A stretch of DNA of 64,000 bases from Trifolium pratense (Eukaryota > Streptophyta > Magnoliopsida > Fabales > Fabaceae), in contig NC_060062.1 in assembly GCF_020283565.1 (NCBI RefSeq), positions 30,006,251 through 30,070,250 of the forward strand. The letters run 5' to 3'. Both the position numbers and the translations under genes were made by a program. The notes beneath the pieces are model-generated. The model saw nothing but the letters and a program-made list of their open reading frames with translations. It was not told where the DNA came from and did no database searches. Below, one piece after another: positions 10,519 through 19,585 of the stretch (positions are counted from its first letter, which is position 1; every line of letters starts with the position of its first letter).

Positions 10519-11975
10519 AACCCTGATGGGTCACAACTCGCACGAGTGTTTCCAACCCGTGTCTTCGGCGGGTGGTGCTCTATTTGATCCGTCAAGCTTC
10601 GATAGGTTTTGTTCGCAGCTCCAGTATGTTTGACGGTGGTTGGGAAACGCAAACCGCCACAACCAACCTCTTGGGAGGGGGTTGCGGTGGTCGGTTTTGA
10701 AGCTTTGTTTCGACGGAGCTCTATTATCTTATTTTTTTGTTTTGTCCACAAATCTTCTTTGTTGGTGCGGTTGTCCGCAAGTGCACGTGTATGTCGTCAT
10801 AATAAAAAGAGTACTGAATCCATAGGGACCTGTGAGATTGGAGATATATAGGACTAAAATTATAAGATTTATAAGAGAATAAGAAGTGAATTGTTGATGA
10901 AGATGGTTTTATTTGGATTTGTAAAAACAAGAAATAAACAATATAATTTAAACACCTTAGACTTGCAATTTGTCATAATCCATAAATTAAAGTAAAGAGA
11001 AATCACCTCATCTAATCATACATTTGTCATGTGAAAACCTTCTTTTTTTTTTTATAAAAAAAAAAAAGCAAAAATGTACCTTAGCGTTAGCATCGTGAAA
11101 AAACTTCCCTTGCACTGCGGTTATCAAACGCGCCAGTCCGTCGTTGCCAAATACAGTAACACCCCAACAACTCCATGCTCGCAAAGTATCCATCCTTGTC
11201 ACCACACTCGAGAGCCCAAGCTTGCTAGACAGTCACCCCTCGAACATATACGCAAATATCGGTCACAAATTGCAGAGGGTCAAGACATCGACTTCATCTT
11301 TCGATCCTTCACCAATACCCCAAGATTTATAATGAAGAAAAGCTATAAAGTGTGATGATCCTTTCTAGTAATCACAATCAACAATGGACATGATCAAGAG
11401 GGGCTAGGAATCACATAACTTCCACCAAGGGATTCCTTGCAACTCTAAGACAAAATGGACTACACATCCTTGGTCATAGTGAGCAACCACAAGTCTAATC
11501 TATTATAAACTAAGAACAAAAAAAAACAAAAAATAAACTAAAGACTTTTATTTGATGAAGTAGTTTTGTTACAAGCTTGATTGATTATTTTACAGGTGAA
11601 AAGAGGCCCTTTTATATAGGCCTTACATTTGAAGAATTCGTAGGGAATAGATAGGTATTACATAATGCACATAAGTGTCATTAAGAGTGGGAAAACCAAA
11701 AGCTAAAACTGTCAAAATGCATCGGCAATGCTTGTCACGATCGTGAGAATTAATGTTACGATCGTGACAGCATTTCCAGACATTGTCTGTCTTCTCCTCT
11801 ATTGTGTCTGTCACGGCCGTGAAATGCTCTGTCTCGACTGTGACAGCCCTTCTGACCCTTGATCTTTAATTTTATCATCCTTTAAGCAAAATGTAACGGT
11901 CAAGAATAAGCCTTAATACACAAAATTATCATGTGGGACTTTAATTTCTACCATTCCTTCATAAAGGAAGTCTTC
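10519..11975. other. Unclassified repeat-like region
   Basis: No open frame of a known family. 10519-10780 continues the leader-like sequence of 7850-8185. From about 10780 the text (GAGTACTGAATCCATAGGGA and what follows) resembles a common dispersed plant repeat that I cannot name. The LTR element at 11976-15033 is inserted into it, and it continues after 15038. Confidence 0.35.
11730..11846. repeat. Cluster of TCACG-centred palindromes
   Basis: Within about 115 bp there are the perfect 12-bp palindromes TCACGATCGTGA (11735-11746) and TCACGGCCGTGA (11811-11822), a near copy TACGATCGTGA (11757-11767), and a degenerate copy near 11832. The function is unknown. Confidence 0.85.
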
Positions 11976-12242
11976 TGTAATGAACCCACCATATTGGGTA
12001 GGCCCAAATAGGAGTTACTCAACTTCAGCCCAAATAATGAGACTATGTGGAGAAATGAGTTACTATTAATAGTGTAATAGGAGTATTTTGTGAGTTATGT
12101 GATTGGTGTTGTTGTTACTTCTCTCCCTAAACTCTCTATTCACATCTGGTTTTCTATTGTATGCCAACTGTTTGTTAAAAGTCCTAATACAATTATCCTT
12201 ATTCTCTCTTCATTTTCTATATTACTTGCTAGAACTATTGCA
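11976..12242 (+). repeat. 5' LTR of the 865-codon-ORF element
   Basis: 267 bp, TG...CA ends. Followed at 12243 by TTGGTGCTTTCATTCTCACC, which should be the primer-binding site. I cannot assign it to a tRNA, and it does not match the initiator-methionine type TGGTATCAGAGC. Confidence 0.93.
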
Positions 12243-12262
12243 TTGGTGCTTTCATTCTCACC

Positions 12263-14860
12263 ATGGCAGAGTACGTGAAGAACATCGCCGAAAAGGATCC
12301 ATGGGATCGATGGGAGAAAATGAACGCTCGCAACAATGTTGCTTTCGACAGAATCATCTCCAAATTGGAGATTCTACTTCAACACTACAACTGCTCGCCG
12401 AGCTCTTCCCATGGTGCATCAAACTCACCCAAATACATCCCTACATCAGAACCAGAACCATTGAATATCAATTTGTTGATGCATGATGAATTACGTTCAC
12501 CTGCAAAACAGATCGAGGTTCCTTCTGTTCATGAGCACATATTATTGGAAGAAGAGATAGTCGCTTTTGCAAAACAGATCGAGGATTCTTCTGTCCCCGC
12601 TAAGCCAATTTCAGAATCGTCGGAGCCGTATTTTGACAACTTGGTTACTGATTCGACGAAACTAGTAGATGATCTCGGCGAATTAGCTTTTGATAACGTG
12701 CAGAGGATTGGAGAATTTCGACGAGAGGATGGGTTTGAGGTTCAATGTGACACAAATCTCACGGTTCATAACAGTGGAATTATAGCGACACCAGAATTGT
12801 CGAAAGTAGAGCCAATCACAACACATTCAGTCCATAACGACGATACTTCACGGCTCGACGAATCGCAATGCAAAGTCACCGACAATGATGTAGCGGGAAA
12901 TCGAGGTTTATCTCTTCAAAGTGAAATTCCTTTTGCATTGTATTTGACAAGTATAGTGAATAATCATGCTAGCAGTATGGAACCTAAGTTTCAATTACAT
13001 TGGGATGATTTCTTAACTAAGCACAAGGTGGTGCTAGTGTTAATATATGGAAATTTAGCAGTTGCCATCACAGGGATTCAATATGATTCTAGGCTTATTC
13101 CTCCTGATGCACAATCTAGTTTACTCAATTTTGGCCACCACGTGTTTGCTGAAATGTGTGAGCAAGGTGTTCTCTCTTGGACTGGCTTAATTCTAGGCTC
13201 TGTGGCTAGAATTAATGGCTGGAATGGGAAGCAGGTTCAGTCAGACCATACAAGCCTTGCAAGTTTCACAGAATGGTATGAGACACCACTACCTAAACCA
13301 CCAGTTTCTGCATTATTGAACCCTCTACTATCACTTGAACCACCTAATGGTGTAGCCGTTGAGAACCACTTAATGTTTCCATCGCCGCCAAAACCACCAG
13401 GTCACAGTTTTCAATTGACCCAAGGGGAATTGCAAGTGACGCGGGTAACCGCTGTTCTTCCACCACCTCCTGAGCCTCCCGATGTAGAACACATAGTGGT
13501 GGTTTTGCAGGGATTTGCTACACTTATGTTTCCTAGTTTGACTGGCTTAAGGAGCTTGTATCATAATGGACATAGTGTGCCTGGCTCGATACTTGAAAGC
13601 TTGAGCATTGTGTCTCAATTTATGGTTCCAGATGTTTTTGACAGCAATCTTTATACCATGGTTTCCATATTATTGTCGACAAGACAGTTAGTGAATGCAA
13701 GGGATATGAAGCCACTTAACGCACTTCTTGGAATTGATACTTTTTATTGTGGTCGTATGATTTCCACTAATGCTTTGTATTTTCCCTCAATTGTTTTCAC
13801 CTTTTGGTACTTAGACTTGTCAGCAACATCATTATCTGTAGCGAAGTTTATTACAAGTTCAACTACACTGTTTGGTTGGATTTTAACAAGCATTCCAGCT
13901 AAATATGCTTCAGACCACAAGTGCCTTCTACTGCTTGCTATCATTGACAATGGCTATGTGGTTATTCCAACCTTTAACATCAAGCCTGTATTAGCATGCA
14001 CTACTGTTAGAAGTGAGCAAACTATTAAGTTAGCCCAAGTGTTAATTTTTGCAACATGGCAACAAATCTCTTCATCTGACTCAATGTCATTCTTGTACAC
14101 ATGTGCCTCTTGTGAGATCTTTCAAGACCGCAATGGTGACAACAAGTCTAAAAATGAATGTGGTAATTTGACTGTGACACTTATCATTATTGCACCACAT
14201 GTGGAGTATTTTTCATTCATTGGATCAGATGATCATGGTAATAGTCGGACTCATCATGGAAAATTAATTTTAACTGGTGGTAAACAAGATTCTCTCTATC
14301 TTTGGAAATATGTTGGTGATGATAGAAGAGTACTATACATTGGTTCAGATGCAGAAACTTTGGCTATGATGAAAAAGTCACATGAGTTCCAAAAGAAGTT
14401 TCTTTGGGTTGAAGTGTTTCTTGTAGAATTGGTATTTGTGCTAATACAAAATTCTCTCATCACTTTTGCAATTTTTCAAGTATTTTCAAATCAGTTGGGT
14501 ACTTACAAGAAAGTGAGAAAGGCAAATTGGGATAGCTTTCATTTCATAGCTGCACAAGATCTTCAAAGTGCTAATTCTGGTGTTTACTATTCTTCACATA
14601 TTGCAAGATCATTACAGTGCAAACAGTGGGATCCAGGGAAATTCGTTATTTTTAGTTGGCAATGTCAAGTTGATTTTTGGTCCATTTTAGAAGATGTACT
14701 TGACTTTTTGAAGACCGGTCGAAATCACAACCTTGAGGACAAGGTTGGTTTTAAAGGGGAAGGTATTGTAATGAACCCACCATATTGGGTAGGCCCAAAT
14801 AGGAGTTACTCAACTTCAGCCCAAATAATGAGACTATGTGGAGAAATGAGTTACTATTAA
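12263..14860 (+). CDS. 865-residue retroelement protein of unknown function
   Basis: An uninterrupted frame that starts 20 bases after the 5' LTR and ends 94 bases inside the 3' LTR, so its last residues are LTR-encoded. The start MAEYVKNIAEKDPWDRWEKM is followed by a helix-prone segment like a retroviral-type Gag N terminus, and residues to about 200 are acidic and Ser-rich. Three proline motifs lie between about 355 and 425 (PLPKPP, PSPPKPP, PPPPEPP). The remainder is rich in hydrophobic stretches but shows no zinc knuckle, protease DSG/DTG, reverse transcriptase YxDD or integrase HHCC/DDE. A frame this long cannot be chance, so it was maintained until recently. It may be a diverged Gag or a captured host sequence. 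I do not recognise it. Confidence 0.7.
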   Translation: MAEYVKNIAEKDPWDRWEKMNARNNVAFDRIISKLEILLQHYNCSPSSSHGASNSPKYIPTSEPEPLNINLLMHDELRSPAKQIEVPSVHEHILLEEEIVAFAKQIEDSSVPAKPISESSEPYFDNLVTDSTKLVDDLGELAFDNVQRIGEFRREDGFEVQCDTNLTVHNSGIIATPELSKVEPITTHSVHNDDTSRLDESQCKVTDNDVAGNRGLSLQSEIPFALYLTSIVNNHASSMEPKFQLHWDDFLTKHKVVLVLIYGNLAVAITGIQYDSRLIPPDAQSSLLNFGHHVFAEMCEQGVLSWTGLILGSVARINGWNGKQVQSDHTSLASFTEWYETPLPKPPVSALLNPLLSLEPPNGVAVENHLMFPSPPKPPGHSFQLTQGELQVTRVTAVLPPPPEPPDVEHIVVVLQGFATLMFPSLTGLRSLYHNGHSVPGSILESLSIVSQFMVPDVFDSNLYTMVSILLSTRQLVNARDMKPLNALLGIDTFYCGRMISTNALYFPSIVFTFWYLDLSATSLSVAKFITSSTTLFGWILTSIPAKYASDHKCLLLLAIIDNGYVVIPTFNIKPVLACTTVRSEQTIKLAQVLIFATWQQISSSDSMSFLYTCASCEIFQDRNGDNKSKNECGNLTVTLIIIAPHVEYFSFIGSDDHGNSRTHHGKLILTGGKQDSLYLWKYVGDDRRVLYIGSDAETLAMMKKSHEFQKKFLWVEVFLVELVFVLIQNSLITFAIFQVFSNQLGTYKKVRKANWDSFHFIAAQDLQSANSGVYYSSHIARSLQCKQWDPGKFVIFSWQCQVDFWSILEDVLDFLKTGRNHNLEDKVGFKGEGIVMNPPYWVGPNRSYSTSAQIMRLCGEMSYY

Positions 14861-15033
14861 TAGTGTAATAGAAGTATTTTGTGAGTTATGTGATTGGTGT
14901 TGTTGCTACTTCTCTCCCTAAACTCTCTATTCACATCTGGTTTTCTATTGTATGCCAACTGTTTGTTAAAAGTCCTAATACAATTATCCTTATTCTCTCT
15001 TCCTTTTCTATATTACTTGCTAGAACTATTGCA
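14767..15033 (+). repeat. 3' LTR of the 865-codon-ORF element
   Basis: 267 bp, matching the 5' LTR except for three substitutions seen by eye. The internal ORF reads into its first 94 bases. Confidence 0.93.
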
Positions 15034-15359
15034 TCTTCCTTCAAAGCACTTACGATGACTTGATCAAATATCCATCAAAATTGGCCTAAAAGGTGCACAT
15101 TTTCACTTGTTCATGTGTTTGGACCTACAAAGTGCAAAACAAAGGAAATGTAGGGAAATAGTTCCAATAACTTAACAAACAAACAAGATTTATTAAGTAA
15201 AACTACTACTAAAATCATGCATATTTTAGAAGTAGAGGTGTTTACTAACGTGCTTTTTTCACTAGTTTATAGTTTTTTTTTTCCAAATGTTATATATTTC
15301 AAGTAGCATTTGAGTATATAGTTTATAGCTTTTTATCTTTCATTTGAATTTTAACCATA
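15034..15359. other. Continuation of the unclassified repeat
   Basis: Right-hand continuation of the region interrupted by the LTR element, followed by AT-rich sequence with no gene seen. Confidence 0.35.
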
Positions 15360-15465
15360 CTAGTCCCACACCCGTGCGATGCACAGGTGTTATGTGGTAT
15401 TTTATATTATAATGTTGAAAAATTATTTGTATAAATTGTAACAATAAGTATTATAAAATGAAAAT

Positions 15466-15502
<37 letters not shown>

Positions 15503-16275
15503 TAAAAGTGATGTACTTATCACTTCCTCCAACCAATATATATACCTATATGTATAGAGAATGAGTACGGACCATCAAAATTGAATGAAATATATTTATT
15601 TTTTTGGTGGGGTGTGCCAGCCAATGCAATAGTGCAACGCATAGGCGACACACTAAAATTTAATGAAATATGATAATGATAATGGTTATTATATATTTCA
15701 ATCTCATAACCTAACTTTTTGCATAACCTTCACTCTTCTCTAAAATTATAATGTAATTAAGTCAATAATGTATATCTTCGTTTTTTTTTTGTGTGACTAA
15801 ATTATAAACTCTTTATTGTTTCTATGAAAATGGTTGACATTTAAATGGGATAAATGTTGAAAGAGAATCCAACCATGTTCATCTTCATTGTCACTAAGAA
15901 ATGTTATAATAATGTAGAAAAATGTAACATCACAACATCAATTTTTGGAGAGGTATAATTCAATAATAATGTAGAAAATTGTAACATCTTGTGACATCAA
16001 TTTTTGGATAATTGGAGAAGCATAATTCTTTATTATTTATTATGAGACTGATATAATATAAAAAAAAAAAAATAGAGATGAGAATGATATAATATTGATT
16101 ATATTGAAAAAAAATATAAGGAAGTGATGTGGAAACAAAAAAAATAGAGATGAAAATGATATAATATAAGGAAGTGATGTGACATTATTGTGTGATTTAA
16201 TTGGATGTAAATGAGTGATGTGGATTAGGGTTAAGATGGATAGTAGGAGAACTATCTAGGAATTATATATATAGA
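15360..16275 (-). mobile_element. Non-autonomous Helitron
   Basis: Read on the minus strand, the element starts TCTATATATATAATTCC after an A and ends with CTAG before a T, as expected for insertion between A and T. A hairpin made of CACCTGTGC and GCACGGGTG (15369-15389, one mismatch, three-base loop) lies a few bases before the CTAG end, which is the Helitron terminator signature. Length 916 bp. No helicase or Rep coding is present. It contains an (AAT)n run at about 15467-15501. Confidence 0.8.
15467..15501. repeat. (AAT)n microsatellite
   Basis: About 12 units of a trinucleotide AAT/ATA repeat inside the Helitron. Confidence 0.9.
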
Positions 16276-16866
16276 TTATTTTAATTTTTTGTTTTTTTTA
16301 ATAAAAAAACTACTCACATAAAAAAACTACCCATTCACATAAAATAACTATATGTATTTTTATGTTATTTTACACTCACAACAACTAAATTGATCAAACA
16401 CTTTAATTTCATCTAATAGTTTTTTAGTTACAAGCTCAAAACTCGATTATAAACTATCAGCTAGTTTGTAGCTTAATTTTACCAAACAGAATCTAGATTA
16501 AACTAATAAGTATTAAGTAGTATTAAATATTTTTAAAGATTGTGTAAAAAAAAAAGATTGTGAAACATCTTAAAACTTATTCTCTTTTTTTTCTTTATTT
16601 TTATAAAAGTTTGATATCGTGAAATAATGTAGCAACACAAACTAGGAAATAAAGAAATTAAGATATTTTAAAAATAAATTTTCTTGCGTTCACGGTTCAC
16701 ATGGTCATATAATCATATTGTTTAAAATTATAACTATATATCTTTTATTCAATATAAATTTGTGAGTTACCTCACTCCAATACATTCAATATATTTTATT
16801 TTTCAAACAAACTGTTTGTCTATTCATTGAATCATTGTAGTATTTTTTGCTTAAGAATCATCCACA
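16276..16866. other. Upstream region of the zinc-finger gene with MITE-like sequence
   Basis: AT-rich. 16330-16500 contains text like the TTACCAAACAG ends of a common hAT-like MITE family (compare 51639-52088). 16567-16682 recurs at 22060-22175 on the other side of the zinc-finger gene. No coding sequence. Confidence 0.4.
16567..16682 (+). repeat. 116-bp direct repeat, left copy
   Basis: Closely matches 22060-22175; both contain AACACAAACTAGGAAATAAA. The two copies flank the split zinc-finger gene and would be only about 1 kb apart without the inserted transposons. Confidence 0.85.
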
Positions 16867-17689
16867 ATGTTCCATGTTTGTTTTGAATGTGGCTAGGGAT
16901 GACAAAAAAACTCAAACCCGAGAGATCCACCCGAACTCAAACCCAAGTCAACGGGCGAAACCCGATTTGACTGGGTTTGGGTTTGGGTTTGAGTTTGGGT
17001 TTGGGTTCGGGTGACACCCGATAATATGGGTGTGGGTTTGGTATCAGTCAAACTCACACCTGAAACCCATACACCCACCCGAAATATTTTATAATTACCT
17101 AATTACCCTCATAATCTCCCTCAATTTCCTTGGAAGATCTTAAATTTTAGTTATAATTTAATTTCTTGAAAGTCTATGTTGTAATTTCTTGAAAGTCTAT
17201 GTTTGAATTTCCTTGGAAGACCTTAATTTTAGTTGTAATTTAATTCAAAGTCTATGTTGAAATTTAATTTCTTAAATTTGCAAATTATTTTCAAATGTGT
17301 TGCGGGTTTGGGTGAAAAAAACTCGAACCCAATGGGTGTGGGCGTGGGTGTTGTTTTGCCACCCGAACATCATTTGGGTTTGGGTTTGGGTGATGATTTC
17401 GGGTGTGGGTTTGGTAAATGCACTACAAGAAAATACAGGATTTGCTACCAGAATTTTGCTACAAACTGGATTTCTCGTTAATCCCAATTAAAAATGCCTC
17501 TGTTTAACCTATTCACCTAAAAGACTTCTATTAACTCATTTTTTCTTTATTTCTTTTATTGTTCCATGATTCCATCACTTATTACTTTATTTTTCTATTA
17601 TTTTATTTTTCTTACTTCATTACTTATAACTTAAAAGTTATAACTACATTTAACAAATTAAAATTTTATTTTTAATAACTCAAAATCGC

Positions 17690-18060
17690 AGTCTCCTTCA
17701 TCTCTCAAAATCACGTTCTCTCCAAAATCGCTTATCTCCAAAATCGCTTTTCTCCAGAATTGGCTTCGATCTCTCCATAATTGCTTCTCGATTCAGAATC
17801 GCAGAATTTCAGAATCGCTTCTCGATCCATAATCGCAACTCGATCTCACACCAGAATCACTTCGTCGGAATCGCTTCGTCACTTCGTCAAAATCACTTCG
17901 TCCGAATCGTTTCCTCGATCTCACATCATCCTTGCTTCGTCAGAATCGCTTCCTCACATCATCTCAAAATCACATTCTAATTCACTCAGAATCACTTGCT
18001 TTATCTGAATCGCTTCCTCAAAACCTAGAGACTATTAAGTTACTTCTCACTCCTATTTTC
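17690..18060 (+). other. Leader-like tract with AGAATCGCTTC repeats inside the CACTA element
   Basis: A degenerate array of AAAATCGCTT / AGAATCGCTTC words, CT-rich, followed by a TCTG/GTAATC splice-donor-like site near 18070. It looks like a 5' UTR and first-intron start belonging to the element. The 75-codon frame across it is low-complexity and not taken as a gene. Confidence 0.4.
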
Positions 18061-18671
18061 TCTGTTCTGGTAATCGATTTCTTCTACTTTTTTCTCTTTT
18101 GTGATTTATCAACTCAATTTCTTGTTTTGAATTTTGATTTTGATTTTGATTTGATGCTTGTGTGTGTAAGTAAATGGAATGTGATATATATTATGAGATA
18201 AAAAGTTTAGAATGATACGTTGTGATCTGATGCTTGTATGTGCATAGATGTATACTGAGTAGTAATAATGTCATTGATGATGATCAAAGATGCTTGTATG
18301 TGCGTAGGTGTAGATTGAATAATATTGTTAACCTTATAGTAGTATTAGTAATGTTTTGGTATTTGGTTGAAAATTTAAATCTATTTTGTTTGGGAAAAAG
18401 GAATATAAAATAGTTTAGGTGTTATTTGTAATACATTTAGTTAAGAGTGAGTCTCACATGATTGTGTAATGTTGTAGAGTACTAATCTATGAAGCATTGA
18501 CACTTACTAACATACATGTAAACACCGATAATAGTTTAAGAAAATCGAAGTGATTGAAATAACCACTTCTGTCTGTATCTTGTTGCATGTTGGTGCTAAA
18601 TAGTTGCTAATACTTGTCCATGCGGCATTCTGAATTTATTCTCGTTTTCAAGACGAACTGGAAGCAGAACT

Positions 18672-18859
18672 TAAAGAATAAGGCATGACATATCAACACC
18701 ACAATCGTGCAGGTAAATCACTTTTTGCTGCATCATATTCCTTCACAATTAAATGTCGTATGATCTTCATTCTTTACTTTATAGGGAAGATACGATGTTT
18801 GCTGTCCTATGATGTTAGCCTGGGATCTTCATAAAGCTTGGCCAGAGGCAGATTTTTGG
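18672..18859 (+). pseudogene. Captured proline iminopeptidase (prolyl aminopeptidase) exons
   Basis: Two consecutive exons of an alpha/beta-hydrolase peptidase that removes N-terminal proline. The first ends at 18712 and reads HINTTIVQ preceded by an in-frame TGA where the family has Arg. The second spans 18785-18859 between AG and GT and reads GRYDVCCPMMLAWDLHKAWP then EADFW. This segment, which precedes the catalytic histidine, is strongly conserved in plant PIPs, from memory. The intron between them is kept, so the capture was at DNA level. The fragment lies in the sense direction of the element. Confidence 0.8.
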
Positions 18860-19532
18860 GTAAGAAGAGAGTGTTGCTTTTGGTCATTGGTCTCGCTGAT
18901 ATTCACAATATTGTTCTGCATGCTATGATAATTATCTATGAAGTTTCTTGATAGAGATTTTAATGTCCCATTTTATAGTGAAGCATATCTTTTAATTATA
19001 AATTTCAAATAATGATTTTGTTGTTTACTTATATATCTTCTTATCAAGAAGAATGTTTCCACTTTATCTTGTCCAAAACGTGGTCAAGTTATTGAATCAT
19101 ATTATGACACTTGGTTAAATGTGTTGATACCAAGTATGTAAAATGAAAAGTATGTTCTCTATATCATATTGAGTTAAATGCTCATAGCAATACCAAATAT
19201 ATATGTTAAATGTTGCTAAGTTTTGTCATTGAGAGTTTCACATTATCTTAGGTGTTGTTGGGAATGAATAGATATTATTAATGCTTTAATTTAATTAGTT
19301 AACATTATTGATTTGTTTATATGTATGGTTCAGACATTTATCTGTTGCTATTTTTACAAACTGCTTTATTTCGATATATTCTAAACTGTTTCTAATATTA
19401 ACTACAAATAATAATCAATGCTTAAGTATTCTCTGATGGACTTTTGAAGGTAGAGCTTATCTCACTAGTTTTCAATCTAGACTTTCAAAATTTGCCTCTT
19501 GTTTCATTAAGTATCCATTATGGTGTTTTTAG

Positions 19533-19585
19533 GTACTTGTCTGCACAATAACTCTGGCATGGGGTGTCAATCTACCTGCTCACAG
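19533..19585 (+). pseudogene. Captured exon of a BRR2/ASCC3-type Ski2-like RNA helicase
   Basis: A single exon bounded by AG and GT reads VLVCTITLAWGVNLPAH. This matches the helicase motif V region of Ski2-like helicases (VLVxTATLAWGVNLPAH in the family, from memory), here with Ile for Ala. Only this exon was recognised. It is the second host gene sampled by the CACTA element. Confidence 0.75.

Larger units (their letters stand above)
11976..15033 (+). mobile_element. Complete young LTR retrotransposon without recognisable gag-pol
   Basis: Two 267-bp LTRs (11976-12242 and 14767-15033) start TGTAATGAACCC and end GAACTATTGCA. By eye they differ at three positions. A perfect 5-bp target duplication TCTTC lies at 11971-11975 and 15034-15038. 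A purine-rich tract (AAAGGGGAAGGTAT) precedes the 3' LTR. The internal region is only 2524 bp and is filled by one open frame without reverse transcriptase, integrase or protease motifs, so the element must depend on proteins from another family. The few LTR changes point to a recent insertion. Confidence 0.93.

Noticed and set aside
10419..11355. Short frames of 60-110 codons on both strands
   Set aside because: They overlap each other on opposite strands in repeat-like sequence and show no motif or splice structure.
13744..13950. 68-codon minus-strand frame inside the 865-codon ORF
   Set aside because: Antisense shadow of a long, clearly maintained sense frame.
16893..17491. Several overlapping frames with Thr-Gln or Trp-Val repeats
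   Set aside because: They are six-frame readings of the GGGTTTGGGT repeats in the hAT MITE.
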